Positions 39,296 through 47,917 of a stretch of DNA of 64,000 nt are shown piece after piece. The DNA comes from Paenibacillus anaericanus (lineage in GTDB: Bacteria > Bacillota > Bacilli > Paenibacillales > Paenibacillaceae): positions 62,001-126,000 of the forward strand of contig NZ_RZNY01000007.1 in the NCBI RefSeq assembly GCF_003994475.1, given 5' to 3'. The notes under the pieces are model-generated. The model saw only the letters and a list, made by a program, of their open reading frames with translations, was not told where the DNA came from and did not search any database. The position numbers and the translations under genes are program-made. The first letter of the stretch is position 1, and every line of letters begins with the position of its first letter.

Positions 39296-39527
39296 ATGCT
39301 ACGTTCCAACCGAGAAAAACAACAAGTCTACGAGTTTGTTTCCATAGAAGATTTGGTCCCGCAAGATCATTTGCTGCGCAAAGTAGATAAACATATCGAC
39401 TTTTCCTTTATCGATGAACAAGTTCGGCCCTTGTATTGTGCGGATAATGGACGACTGAGATTGACCCTGTTGTTTTATTTAAGATGATATTTCTCGAATA
39501 CTTTTATGGCATTGGTAGCGTCAAGAA
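39296..39527 (+). pseudogene. 5' remnant of IS1182-family transposase
   Basis: MLRSNREKQQVYEFVSIEDL and PQDHLLRKVDKHIDF are the typical opening of IS1182-family DDE transposases (about 450-500 residues). A frameshift near 39460 is followed in the next frame by DPVVLFKMIFLEYFYGIGS, then the homology ends. All catalytic residues are lost, so this is a dead fragment. Confidence 0.8.
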
Positions 39528-39575
39528 GTTTGTGTAAGCTTGGTAGAGGTATCTCTTCGGATTGTTAAGTGGTGA

Positions 39576-39614
39576 TGTTCTTTGGGGTGGGGAGAAGCCC
39601 CACCCCAAAGAACA
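39576..39614. terminator. Perfect 17-bp-arm hairpin
   Basis: Arms 39576-39592 and 39598-39614 with a 5-base loop (G/C-rich GGGGTGGGG/CCCCACCCC). Sits between the IS1182 remnant and the tail fragment on the minus strand; no U tract on either side. Confidence 0.55.
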
Positions 39615-39625
39615 CCCAACCTTAG

Positions 39626-39745
39626 TTACGCTTGCATAAGTGAAGCTGGATAACGTGTCTCAAACATCTCGTTCAATTTCTTCCTAACCTCCAGATCTCC
39701 AAACCCACGAATGACTCGTTCCGCAAAACGTTCGTTGTAGTACAT
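39626..39745 (-). pseudogene. C-terminal coding remnant on minus strand
   Basis: Forty codons (MYYNERFAERVIRGFGDLEV ... stop at 39626) that look protein-like, extend in frame to about 39795 without a proper start, and end just before the hairpin at 39576-39614. Family not recognised; probably the tail of a disrupted gene. Confidence 0.3.
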
Positions 39746-39766
39746 GACGTCGAGGTAGGTCAAATT

Positions 39767-39806
39767 ATGTTGTATGTAAATAACCAGGATGAGTCAGCAA
39801 TTTTTA
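39767..39806 (+). pseudogene. N-terminal fragment of a VOC-family gene
   Basis: ATGTTGTATGTAAATAACCA gives MLYVNNQDES, a VOC-family start, behind GAGGTAGG; homology stops after about 13 codons although the frame stays open. Paralogous to the pseudogene at 36880. Confidence 0.45.
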
Positions 39807-39870
39807 ATGCGAGGATAGCTAAATTCTATGTACTCAGCATGAATGGATCAGATCATCCTTTTAATCGTAT

Positions 39871-39910
39871 ACAACAACCCCAGTGCCTATGTAGCATTGG
39901 GGTTGTTGTT
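39871..39910 (+). terminator. Intrinsic terminator-like hairpin
   Basis: ACAACAACCCCA pairs with TGGGGTTGTTGTT (ends 39910); a second small GC stem lies in the loop. Confidence 0.55.
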
Positions 39911-39997
39911 ACTGAATCAGTATTCGTTTTGCAAAGCTTTCTATCAAGTGCTTTTTTTATTCTTATTTATTACCTTTTTCTACATAATCCATATCAT

Positions 39998-40266
39998 TTA
40001 CTCAACTGTGTACTTGCCATCATCATATATTATCTTTGATATATTCGCATTAGCAAGTCCAGCTTCCAGTTCATCTAGAGATTCTGGTTCTATTGAATAG
40101 AATAATAATGCCATGAGTGATTCCATGAGATACTACCGAAACATCTTCAGCATTTTCTGCCGTTTGCTTGTATCAATTCTTTTATTGGTATCAAGCAAAA
40201 TATCAACATCAAAAATTTCCATAAACTCATTTATACTCATATTATTTGCTTCTGCAAGATCAGCTT
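39998..40266 (-). pseudogene. Decayed histidine phosphatase gene, 3' part
   Basis: Minus-strand pieces in several frames: AEANNMSINEFMEIFDVD ... DTNKRIDT, TAENAEDVSVVSHGIT (the VxVSHG box of phosphoglycerate-mutase-like histidine phosphatases) and IEPESLDELEAGLANANISK ... YTVE stop. Frameshifts and a missing middle show it is not functional; the catalytic RHG N-terminus is absent. Confidence 0.65.
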
Positions 40267-40345
40267 AAAAATGTGAAGCATAGAACCAGTAAGACAACCA
40301 CGGACATCACAGCAATAACTTCAATTCATGAGTGTAGACCTGGAT

Positions 40346-41158
40346 TCATATATCCAGTTGCATCCCATCAAATGCAACTATAATACCTTTCGGTTCAAAA
40401 ATTTGCATCAAATCTTCATGTAGCAGATGGGCATTATGAGAGAAATGAGTTACCACGATTTTCCCTTCCACTTTCATAACATTATTCTGGGCCAACCAAT
40501 CCCGTGTTTTTAGTGTATCCTTGACATTCATATGACCGTCGCATTGTTCGGCATTCCCCGTTGTACATTCCAGAATGGCAAGATCCAGCTTCTTCCCTTT
40601 CAACCAGTCCCAAGTCTGTTCAGGAAACCAACCACTGTCGTGACCATAAAATATAGTTTTGCCGTCCTTCTCTATTATGTACAATAAACAAGTTTCTTTA
40701 GGATCATGCTTGGCAAGCAATGGGGTAATCGTAGCTGTTTGTGCTTGTACGGTTTCAAACGGTTTCAAGTTGTGGAATTGGAAGCGATGCGATTCCGTGG
40801 CGAGCAATTGACTGCAGTGCTTAATAGGCAAGTCATGACCATACAGATGGAGCTCTTCCTCTTCAATAAATTGGGCATAACCAAACGCACGAATCAGTAA
40901 ATCTTCAGGGTACAAATGATCGGAATGTGAATGTGTAAATAATAAATCACGAACCTTATCCATATCAACAGAATCACGGATGGAATGATGTAAGGTATCC
41001 GCCGGAAAGTCGATCTTTAGCACCTCATCAATCAAGACCGAAGTCCGTGTACGAATATTTTTCCCGCCAAGTACTTTGGCTTGCTTACAAGTCTCGCAAT
41101 GGCAGAATAAAGAAGGAATTCCTTCAAATGCAGCTGTTCCATGAAAGTGAATTTTCAT
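40346..41158 (-). CDS. MBL-fold hydrolase (PhnP-like)
   Basis: 270 residues. Metallo-beta-lactamase fold phosphodiesterase: metal motif THSHSDH, further His/Asp in GHDSG and TTGN...H, and an N-terminal Cys cluster (CHCETC) that in PhnP holds a structural zinc. PhnP cleaves 5-phosphoribosyl 1,2-cyclic phosphate in phosphonate breakdown; without other phn lyase genes nearby the substrate here is open. ATG 41158 has AAGGGGG ahead. Cytoplasmic. Confidence 0.85.
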   Translation of the reverse strand: MKIHFHGTAAFEGIPSLFCHCETCKQAKVLGGKNIRTRTSVLIDEVLKIDFPADTLHHSIRDSVDMDKVRDLLFTHSHSDHLYPEDLLIRAFGYAQFIEEEELHLYGHDLPIKHCSQLLATESHRFQFHNLKPFETVQAQTATITPLLAKHDPKETCLLYIIEKDGKTIFYGHDSGWFPEQTWDWLKGKKLDLAILECTTGNAEQCDGHMNVKDTLKTRDWLAQNNVMKVEGKIVVTHFSHNAHLLHEDLMQIFEPKGIIVAFDGMQLDI

Positions 41159-41234
41159 AAAAATTACCCCCTTGTAATAGAGTACAACAGGACGTTAGTC
41201 CTGCTGTTCTCCCTGAGTCATACTTTAAACTGGC

Positions 41235-41330
41235 TCACCTAATATTTGCATCATCCAAATACTGCAACCATTGCTTCTTATATTCGTCTTGAATCTTATC
41301 TAAACCTGCTTTGTTTTGCCTTTTCCATAA
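41235..41330 (-). pseudogene. Possible C-terminal remnant of a solute-binding protein
   Basis: Minus strand reads KAGLDKIQDEYKKQWLQYLD, stop at 41235, resembling the C-terminal helix of large sugar-binding lipoproteins. Upstream homology is lost within about 30 codons. Weak call. Confidence 0.3.
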
Positions 41331-41414
41331 ATATTCTCAGGCCACCCTCAACATCATCTACAAGACTAACATTCAGTGGATATAGATATTGTTTTCAAAT
41401 TGTTCGACTGCCAC

Positions 41415-41723
41415 TCTCTCTGCTTAAAATGGCAAGTACAGCATCGAAGCTCTTATCAAATATCAGTTCTCAAGAAATACAAAAACGAAGTACAAAACAA
41501 GAATACCTCATTAAAAAAGTACATCAAATTATTGAACAAGACTATTGCAATTCCAACCTGTGCTAAAATTCAATAGCAGACGAGTTCTCGATGTCTCCAA
41601 TTCATTTGAGCCGGTTAATTAAACATTAACCACAAATGCACTATCTGATATAATTAGCGAAATGCGGATGAATAAAGCCACAGAGCTGCTAACTTTAAAT
41701 CAAATATGCCGGGGGTATGAATA
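41415..41723 (+). pseudogene. Decayed AraC-family regulator, DNA-binding part
   Basis: One frame, interrupted by two TAA stops, reads YLIKKVHQIIEQDYCNSN, SIADEFSMSPIHLSRLIKH, then SEMRMNKATELLTLNQI: the first helix-turn-helix and linker helix of an AraC domain. The second helix-turn-helix is missing. Confidence 0.65.
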
Positions 41724-42365
41724 ATGAAACGGTGGTTACCTGCAGCAATTCTGGTGATGGGGCTTGTTTATATTTTTGGGAGCTCTGCACTAATTTATAA
41801 ATTAATTCCGATGTGGCTAATTCTGATTTATGCTTATTTACAGAAACCAAATGTAAAAGATCGATATTCTTTAATTACACTTATCGGTTTATTCTTCTGT
41901 ATGCTTGGTGACGGTCTTCTTCAATGGTTTATGATTGGACTGTCTGCATTTCTAATTGGTCATCTATTCTATACCGCGGCATTCATCACAAGATGGCGAT
42001 TCTCTTGGTTAAGATTCCTGACGATCATTCCAATTCTTATATTTAGTGGGTTTATGGGATACCAGCTATATCATGCTCTAATAGATTCAGGTGACGGAGG
42101 ATTAGTCATTCCCGTATTTATTTATCTCGTTGCTATTGCTTCGATGGGTTGGTTCTCTATTATGACAAGTAATAAATGGGCCATATTGGGTAGTTTATTG
42201 TTCATCACTTCAGACTCCATTTTATCCTGGAATATGTTTGTTTCAGATGTCGCCTATTCAGGTCCAATCATTATGTCAACCTATTACACCGCTCAATTCC
42301 TTATTAGTAAAAGCATAGGGCATGATAAGGTCAATTCCTATCATCAAAAGGACGTAGTAGCTTAA
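41724..42365 (+). CDS. YhhN-family membrane protein (lysoplasmalogenase-like)
   Basis: 213 residues with about eight predicted membrane helices. Family marks: LFFCMLGDGLL, FLIGHLFYTAAF and LLFITSDSILSWN, whose Asp/His residues form the active site in lysoplasmalogenases (hydrolysis of the vinyl ether of lysoplasmalogen). In bacteria the true substrate is mostly unknown. ATG 41724 follows CGGGGG at 8 bases and overlaps the stop of the decayed AraC fragment by one base. Confidence 0.85.
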   Translation: MKRWLPAAILVMGLVYIFGSSALIYKLIPMWLILIYAYLQKPNVKDRYSLITLIGLFFCMLGDGLLQWFMIGLSAFLIGHLFYTAAFITRWRFSWLRFLTIIPILIFSGFMGYQLYHALIDSGDGGLVIPVFIYLVAIASMGWFSIMTSNKWAILGSLLFITSDSILSWNMFVSDVAYSGPIIMSTYYTAQFLISKSIGHDKVNSYHQKDVVA

Positions 42366-42378
42366 TAACAGACGAAGA

Positions 42379-42431
42379 ACCAAAGGCAAAGTGACACTTG
42401 CGCATGCTTCAAGTGCCACTTTGCCTTTGGT
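42379..42431. terminator. Strong bidirectional terminator
   Basis: ACCAAAGGCAAAGTG with its complement CACTTTGCCTTTGGT plus an inner CACTTG/CAAGTG stem, between convergent genes. Confidence 0.88.
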
Positions 42432-42447
42432 ATTTTCGTTTACAACC

Positions 42448-43656
42448 TCACCCATTGGTATGATGTTGAACATTCGCCGTCGTTTGCCCTGGATGATCCA
42501 ACCTACTGCATATCACCGCAATTGAACATGCCCCTATCGCCATAATGGCAGCAGCTATTGGAAGAGAGGTTAAGCCTCCATGCTGGACAACCACTCCACC
42601 AACCGCGGATCCTCCTGCGATTCCCACATTAGAGGCAACTGGATTCAACGATGCGGCAAGGTCCTTCGTTCTTGGTGCGAACTGCTTGGCCAAATCGATC
42701 AAATAGAGCTGTGCTGGTGCGCTCACAATACTCGACATTGTGGCTAACACCATGAGTACGACCATTCCTAAAATCGGGATCGATGCGGTCATACTAAAAA
42801 CGATATAGACTACCGTTTGTATAAGAAATACGAATCTAAGCTTGCTTACCGCATTTCCCGACGCAATCTTACCTCCTAGCCAGTTGCTAACAATCGTGGC
42901 AATCCCATATACCAGCAGCACACCGCTGACCGAACTCTTAGGAATATTCATCACTTGTTCCAGTAACGGTGTAATGTATGTATACATAACAAATACGGCT
43001 CCCACAGCCATAACCGGAATAAAGAAAGCAAGAATGATGCGTCCATTCGTGAGCAGTTCGACCTGATCCTTGAGCGAGCTAGGCACAGGTTTCGGTAGTC
43101 CGCGTGGAATATACATATAATTTAGTACAATAGCAATTCCAGCTAATATTCCATTTAGAACAAATGCAGCCGGCCAAGTGAAAAACTGCCCTACTAATGT
43201 GCCAATCGGCACACCAAGCACGTTCGCAATCGCGAAACCACTCAGAATAGTAGCAATCCCTTTGCCTCTCTTGTCAGGGTCAACCACTTCGCTAGCTATC
43301 GTAATTGCTACAGACAGGACAAAGCCACACAGTACGGCTGTAACTATTCTCGTCACCAATAGCATACTGTAAGATCCGGATACAGCACTCCACAAATTCA
43401 GTAGCAGAATCAATACAAGAGTTACAAGAATCGTAATCCGTTTCGGAACACGGCTGCATAAGGACATCATTAGAGGTGTGCCAATCGCGTAAGAGATCGC
43501 GAAGCCTGATACCAATCCCCCGGCTGTCGCTAGCGTAACTCCAAGACTCGCGGATATTTCCGAGAGTAAGCCAACAATAATATACTCCGTCGTACCCAGA
43601 ATAAAAGCCATAAACGTAAACGAGAAAATCAATGCGTTCTGTCGTGTTGTTTTCAT
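42448..43656 (-). CDS. MFS exporter (DHA1 type)
   Basis: 402 residues, 12 predicted helices. Opening FTFMAFILGTTEYIIVGLLS and motif GYAIGTPLM...RVPKR typical for DHA1 sugar/drug efflux permeases (AraJ/YdhP/Bcr-like). Probably exports small hydrophobic compounds or sugars. ATG 43656 has AGGGGAG ahead. Stands alone. Confidence 0.9.
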   Translation of the reverse strand: MKTTRQNALIFSFTFMAFILGTTEYIIVGLLSEISASLGVTLATAGGLVSGFAISYAIGTPLMMSLCSRVPKRITILVTLVLILLLNLWSAVSGSYSMLLVTRIVTAVLCGFVLSVAITIASEVVDPDKRGKGIATILSGFAIANVLGVPIGTLVGQFFTWPAAFVLNGILAGIAIVLNYMYIPRGLPKPVPSSLKDQVELLTNGRIILAFFIPVMAVGAVFVMYTYITPLLEQVMNIPKSSVSGVLLVYGIATIVSNWLGGKIASGNAVSKLRFVFLIQTVVYIVFSMTASIPILGMVVLMVLATMSSIVSAPAQLYLIDLAKQFAPRTKDLAASLNPVASNVGIAGGSAVGGVVVQHGGLTSLPIAAAIMAIGACSIAVICSRLDHPGQTTANVQHHTNG

Positions 43657-43846
43657 GGTGCTCCCCTACCCATTTTTCTCTATATTTAAAAGAACATGCA
43701 ATACTCATATTACTCATTTAGGCTATGTTGAGCAATCCTATTTTTCGTGCTCTTCCTTCCAGACATAATAAAAGAGCCTACGGATTCGCAGACTCTTACT
43801 TGGAATATTTCCGTTTGCGTATACGTTGTTGATTCGGAAGGGATTT

Positions 43847-43888
43847 AAAAAAAAACAAGCGAGTCCATCCTTCAGAACGGCTCGCTCG
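43847..43888 (-). terminator. Terminator of the DinB-like gene
   Basis: CGAGCGAG ... CTCGCTTG hairpin (43857-43863 with 43881-43887) followed on the minus strand by nine T residues. Confidence 0.82.
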
Positions 43889-43920
43889 GTTCAAACAGAT
43901 ATTGTATTAGCAAGCAGAGC

Positions 43921-44391
43921 TTACTGCATCTCTTTCGTCGGTCCCATCACGCCCGGCACCGTTAGGCCCGCCTGACGGAGCAATACCGTCATTTGACCAC
44001 GATGATGTGTCTGATGATCGATGAGCATCCGCAAAAACTTGCCTCTGATCATCTTGCCTCCAAAAACGTTGATTTCTTCAGTCATCATTTCATCCGTGAA
44101 TTTTTTTGCTTCGCTATTATAGGCATCGATAACTGCCTCGTATTTCTCCACGATCTCGCCCATTCGCTCCGGTACTTCAGTCCCCCGCTCAATCGCGGGA
44201 GTATTCAATCCGGCAAGCTGTCCGAACGCTCCCGCCGTGCCGACCAAATGCCAAGCCAACCAGCCCAGAGAGTTATGTCCTTCCACGATCGCCGTGTTCA
44301 TCTTGTCGTCCGTGATCGCTTTCATGACGGACAGCGTACCAGGCGCCGATGCTGTCCAATCTATCAAAAAGTCTCCTGCTTTACGGTACAT
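43921..44391 (-). CDS. DinB-family metal-dependent protein
   Basis: 156 residues, four-helix bundle expected. The DinB metal triad is visible as His48 (AWHLV), His126 and His130 (DHQTHHRGQ). Some family members are bacillithiol transferases or damage-inducible proteins; no specific role can be assigned. ATG 44391 with GGAGG ahead. Looks more GC-rich than its neighbours. Confidence 0.87.
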   Translation of the reverse strand: MYRKAGDFLIDWTASAPGTLSVMKAITDDKMNTAIVEGHNSLGWLAWHLVGTAGAFGQLAGLNTPAIERGTEVPERMGEIVEKYEAVIDAYNSEAKKFTDEMMTEEINVFGGKMIRGKFLRMLIDHQTHHRGQMTVLLRQAGLTVPGVMGPTKEMQ

Positions 44392-44647
44392 GTATTTGCC
44401 TCCAATGAATGTATTCCTTTCTATTGTATACTCTATAGGACTCTAAATTCAAACCAACCCACTGCTTCTAAGCCAGCTCCAACAAATCCCTTGTATCAGC
44501 GTTCCTCAAACTTATGACATAATACCGCCCATGATATTAGGTGAGATTCTGTGCATCAAACGAAAAGAAATGATACTATGTATGATGGATAAAGGACTTC
44601 GCAATTGCTAAAAATCTTTTTTAGATGTTGCAACAGGAGGAGATAAA

Positions 44648-45625
44648 ATGAGTAACGAACAGAACTTTTGGCTTGATTTACCGAAGCCATTTTTTATATT
44701 AGCGCCAATGGAAGATGTCACAGATGTTGTATTTCGTCACGTCATTAGTGAAGCTGCAAAACCCGACGTATTTTTCACGGAATTCACAAATACAGAAAGT
44801 TATTGTCACCCTGAAGGAAGACATAGTGTCCGTGGTCGGTTAACATTCACAGAAGATGAGCAACCGATTGTCGCTCATATTTGGGGCGATAAACCAGCAT
44901 TTTTTGAACAGATGAGTATTGATATGAAAAAACTTGGTTTTCGTGGTATCGATTTAAACATGGGATGCCCAGCACCCAACGTCGCGCCCAACGGAAAAGG
45001 TGCTGGATTAATACAACGTCCTGAAGTTGCAGCAGAAATTATCCAAGCAGCAAAAGTAGGTGGATTACCAGTTAGTGTTAAAACAAGATTAGGTTACACT
45101 AATATTGACGAGTGGCGCAATTGGTTAGAACATTTATTTAAACAAGATATTGCGAATCTTTCCATTCACCTTCGTACAAAAAAAGAGATGAGTAAAGTAG
45201 ATGCACACTGGGAGTTAATCCCTGAAATAAAAAAATTACGAGATGAAATTGCTCCAAATACGTTGTTAACTATTAATGGAGATATTCCTGACCGCGCAAC
45301 AGGATTAAAATTAGTAGAACAATACGGCGTTGATGGTGTCATGATTGGCCGCGGTATTTTCACCAATCCATTTGCTTTTGAAAAAGATCATAAAGAACAT
45401 AGCGCGAAGGATTTTCTCAATTTACTACTTTTACAGTTGGATCTTCACGATAAATATTCCATAGAAACCGAACCACGTCTATTTAAACCACTTCTTCGCT
45501 TTTTCAAAATCTATGTTCGTGGATTTAGAGGTGCAAACGAACTAAGAATCCAATTAATGGATACCTCTTCAACAGATGAAGTACGTCGTTTAGTAAAACG
45601 TGTTTTAGATGAAGAATTAGATTGA
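44648..45625 (+). CDS. dus: tRNA-dihydrouridine synthase
   Basis: 325 residues. FMN-dependent reductase of uridines in tRNA D-loops. TIM barrel with [11 protein letters not shown] at the start, catalytic Cys107 in [18 protein letters not shown], and the FMN phosphate site [10 protein letters not shown]-terminal helical domain from about residue 250. ATG 44648 behind AGGAGGAG. Bacillus-type genomes usually carry more than one dus gene; this one stands outside the usual folB/folK neighbourhood and uses more A/T-rich codons than the adjacent DinB gene. Confidence 0.92.
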   Translation: MSNEQNFWLDLPKPFFILAPMEDVTDVVFRHVISEAAKPDVFFTEFTNTESYCHPEGRHSVRGRLTFTEDEQPIVAHIWGDKPAFFEQMSIDMKKLGFRGIDLNMGCPAPNVAPNGKGAGLIQRPEVAAEIIQAAKVGGLPVSVKTRLGYTNIDEWRNWLEHLFKQDIANLSIHLRTKKEMSKVDAHWELIPEIKKLRDEIAPNTLLTINGDIPDRATGLKLVEQYGVDGVMIGRGIFTNPFAFEKDHKEHSAKDFLNLLLLQLDLHDKYSIETEPRLFKPLLRFFKIYVRGFRGANELRIQLMDTSSTDEVRRLVKRVLDEELD

Positions 45626-45704
45626 GACATACCCACCTTTTCCAGAATCCAAGTATTTAGACTTCACTCCGAAATGTTTGCGAAATCAATACGACTACAT
45701 CAAA

Positions 45705-45759
45705 AATAATGAGAGACCTCCCAAAAGTTCAATGAACTCATGAAAGGTCTCTGATTATT
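45705..45759. terminator. Terminator downstream of dus
   Basis: AATAATGAGAGACCT (45705-45719) pairs with AGGTCTCTGATTATT (45745-45759), with an inner GTTCA/TGAAC stem. Confidence 0.78.
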
Positions 45760-45849
45760 GCGCTCCCTTCGCTAGAAGGGCTTTTATATAACTGTCTTTC
45801 TTCTTTTGTACGTCTATCGAGACAAAATGAGGAAGGACGAAATAACCCT

Positions 45850-46005
45850 ATGACTCTATGTATATCTTGCAACTATTTAGTTTCAAAAACTGTTCGCAGA
45901 TGTCCATTCTGTGGAAGAAATTACGGCAAATTAAGTTGGCTTCGAGAGAGTCGAACATTTAATTTTTTTATGTTCTTAGTTACCGTTTCAATATGTTTAA
46001 TATAA
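45850..46005 (+). CDS. 51-aa zinc-ribbon membrane protein
   Basis: MTLCISCNYL ... CPFCG gives a CxxC-x12-CxxC zinc ribbon in the first 23 residues, followed by a basic stretch and a hydrophobic C-terminal helix (FNFFMFLVTVSICLI). A complete start-to-stop frame of 51 codons; AGGAAGG lies about 18 bases ahead, too far for comfort. Small tail-anchored zinc-ribbon proteins are common in bacilli; function unknown. Confidence 0.5.
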   Translation: MTLCISCNYLVSKTVRRCPFCGRNYGKLSWLRESRTFNFFMFLVTVSICLI

Positions 46006-46147
46006 ATTTTCGACTTACTTTGGTGAAAAAAAACATCCCCAATCATATCGATAATAAAGACCACTTAGGATATTGAAGTGCACCCCTTATAGTAGACATT
46101 GGAAAAACCCATATGGGAAACCGATGATACTTTAGGGGTGTATTTTT

Positions 46148-46450
46148 ATGAGGAAAAGAGAGCAAACGAATAAATTGTATTCAAATGAAGTAAGGAAAGA
46201 AGCCGTGCGTTTACACGAGGAGGACAAATGGACGTACAAGCAGATTACAGAAAAGTATGGAATACAAGATAAAGATAGAGTTCGTAAACGTAAATGGGTG
46301 TATAAATTCAGGAAACTAGGCGAATACGGATTATTGGATAACAGAGGCCGCCGAGAAGAGTATATAGATAAGGATCGTTACAACTAACAACTTCAACGGG
46401 AGAATACGGTACTAAAAAAGTGCTTAGAAATCTGGAAACGGGAGGTGTAA
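46148..46450 (+). pseudogene. IS3 orfA with premature stop
   Basis: Helix-turn-helix protein of the IS (YSNEVRKEAVRLHEED ... YIDKDRYN). TAA at 46385-46387 interrupts it; the same frame continues QLQRENTVLKKCLEIWKREV to TAA 46450, the normal leucine-zipper end of orfA. A single C-to-T change of CAA would explain the stop. Confidence 0.82.
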
Positions 46451-47324
46451 AAGGCAAGTATGCAATTATCGAGGAGTTATCTGATCTTTACCCAGTGACT
46501 CTGCTATGTGAATTACTTGATGTATGGAGGAGCGTATACTATAGATATCTTAAGCGTAAGCAAGCAGACCCTGATGGCGTAATCAAGCAGCGGATAAAGG
46601 CGATTTATCTACAGCGTGAGCGAATTTACGGCTATAGGAGAATCCAAGGTGAGTTAGAACGTCAGTACAATGAAACGGTGAATCATAAGAAAGTATTACG
46701 TCTGATGCAAGAAATGGGTATTAGATCTATCATTCGTGCTAAGCGTCCCTATTTTAGTAATTATCAAACCGCGCAATCAGATGGCAGGGTATCTCCAAAC
46801 CTCTTTATCGTGAATTCACTGCTACGAAACCAAACCTTAAATGGGTTACAGATATCACACAATACCGCGTTGGGGAGCAGCGTCTCTATCTGTCTGCCAT
46901 AAAAGATTTGTGTGGGAATGTTATTGTAGCGTTTCATACTAACACTAGAAATGACAATGAGTTGGTGCTGAACACCTTTGCAAAAGCTTTTAAACAACAC
47001 AAGGATGCTTCTGGTAAGATAGCTGATCTAATCGTTCATAGCGACCAGGGATCCCAATATACGTCCCACGAATACCACGATCTACTACCTAAGGTCGGCG
47101 CTCGAATCAGCATGTCTCGTCGGGGCAATTGTATAGACAACGCCGCAATGGAAAGTTTTTTCTCGCATCTAAAAACGGAAGCACTCTACCCCTATGATAT
47201 TAGTTCAATTAGCGAGGCTCAACAACGAATTGAGGAGTTCATTCGATTTTATAATAATGAACGAATCCAAATTAAATTAAAAAAGAAGACTCCAGTTGAG
47301 TATCGACTACAATTCACATCATGA
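46420..47324 (+). pseudogene. IS3 orfB transposase with frameshift
   Basis: DDE transposase. First part (46420 to about 46800) has the HTH_21 region ERIYGYRRIQGEL; a single-base loss near 46800 shifts the frame, and the remainder (about 46803-47324) carries the catalytic core: Asp in WVTDITQYR, Asp in VHSDQGSQYTS, Glu in NAAMESFFSHLK. All three catalytic residues survive but are split from the N-terminus. Confidence 0.85.
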
Positions 47325-47404
47325 GTGTGTTAGATCAAAATCAAATGTTAGAACTGGACTTCATTAAGCTAATGGGCAATTTAATTTAAAAATACCCAAT
47401 ATAA

Positions 47405-47764
47405 TTAATCTATTTTGTCTCCAAACTTCTTTCCGAATTCCTCCATTAGATCAATAATTGGAATCAATTTCTCCCCTTTTGATGTTAACGAATACTCAAC
47501 ACGCGGAGGTACTTCGGGATAAACTTTGCGATTAATTAAGCCATCCGCTTCTAATTCTCGAAGTTGCTTGGTTAGAGACCCTTGTGAAATCCCCCATAAA
47601 AGAGTCTTGATTTCATTGTATCGATGCGGTTTATACTTTAAAAACCATAGAATCAGGTACTTCCAACGTCCTGAAAGCATGTTTTGGGTATAGGCAATGC
47701 CATATACTTCTCTGTGATCCTTCTTACATTCTTCGTTAAATCCATCTTTGCTTATTCTAGACAC
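47405..47764 (-). CDS. HxlR-family transcriptional regulator
   Basis: 119 residues, GTG start behind GAGGTGG. Winged helix of the HxlR family: Cys near the N-terminus (ECKKD), MLSGRWKYLILWFLKYKPHRYNE, SQGSLTKQLRELEADGLINR and the EYSLTSKGEKL wing. Members often sense electrophiles, oxidants or aldehydes through the N-terminal Cys. Divergent from the NADP oxidoreductase gene it probably controls. Confidence 0.9.
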   Translation of the reverse strand: MSRISKDGFNEECKKDHREVYGIAYTQNMLSGRWKYLILWFLKYKPHRYNEIKTLLWGISQGSLTKQLRELEADGLINRKVYPEVPPRVEYSLTSKGEKLIPIIDLMEEFGKKFGDKID

Positions 47765-47787
47765 CTTTCCACCTCAATCTGCTGTTT

Positions 47788-47805
47788 GGTACAAAAAAAA
47801 GTACT
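47788..47805. promoter_or_regulatory. Candidate HxlR operator
   Basis: GGTAC-N6-8-GTACT type repeat: GTAC (47789-47792) and GTAC (47801-47804) separated by eight A residues, in the divergent promoter region 24 bp from the regulator start. Position and symmetry fit an operator; the assignment is inference. Confidence 0.4.
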
Positions 47806-47917
47806 ATGTCAATTTTAATTTCCCTCTTCAAAAATAAGAGCAATGTATATATATTAGTGCATGTATACAGATTACTCAATCGACTCAATAATAAAGTAGA
47901 AAATAGGAGGAATGAAA

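Larger units (their letters stand above)
46074..47363 (+). mobile_element. IS3-family (IS150-like) insertion sequence, inactive
   Basis: About 1.29 kb. Left end TGAAGTGCACCCC...; right end (read inward) TGAAGTCCAG..., a degenerate terminal repeat. Two overlapping reading frames orfA/orfB with an A6G slippery stretch (46414-46420) as in programmed -1 frameshifting. orfA carries a nonsense codon and orfB a frameshift, so the copy cannot make transposase. A clear target duplication was not found. Confidence 0.85.

Noticed and set aside
43993-44517. 174-codon frame antisense to the DinB-like gene
   Set aside because: DinB has the metal triad, a ribosome binding site and a terminator; the opposite frame has none of these.
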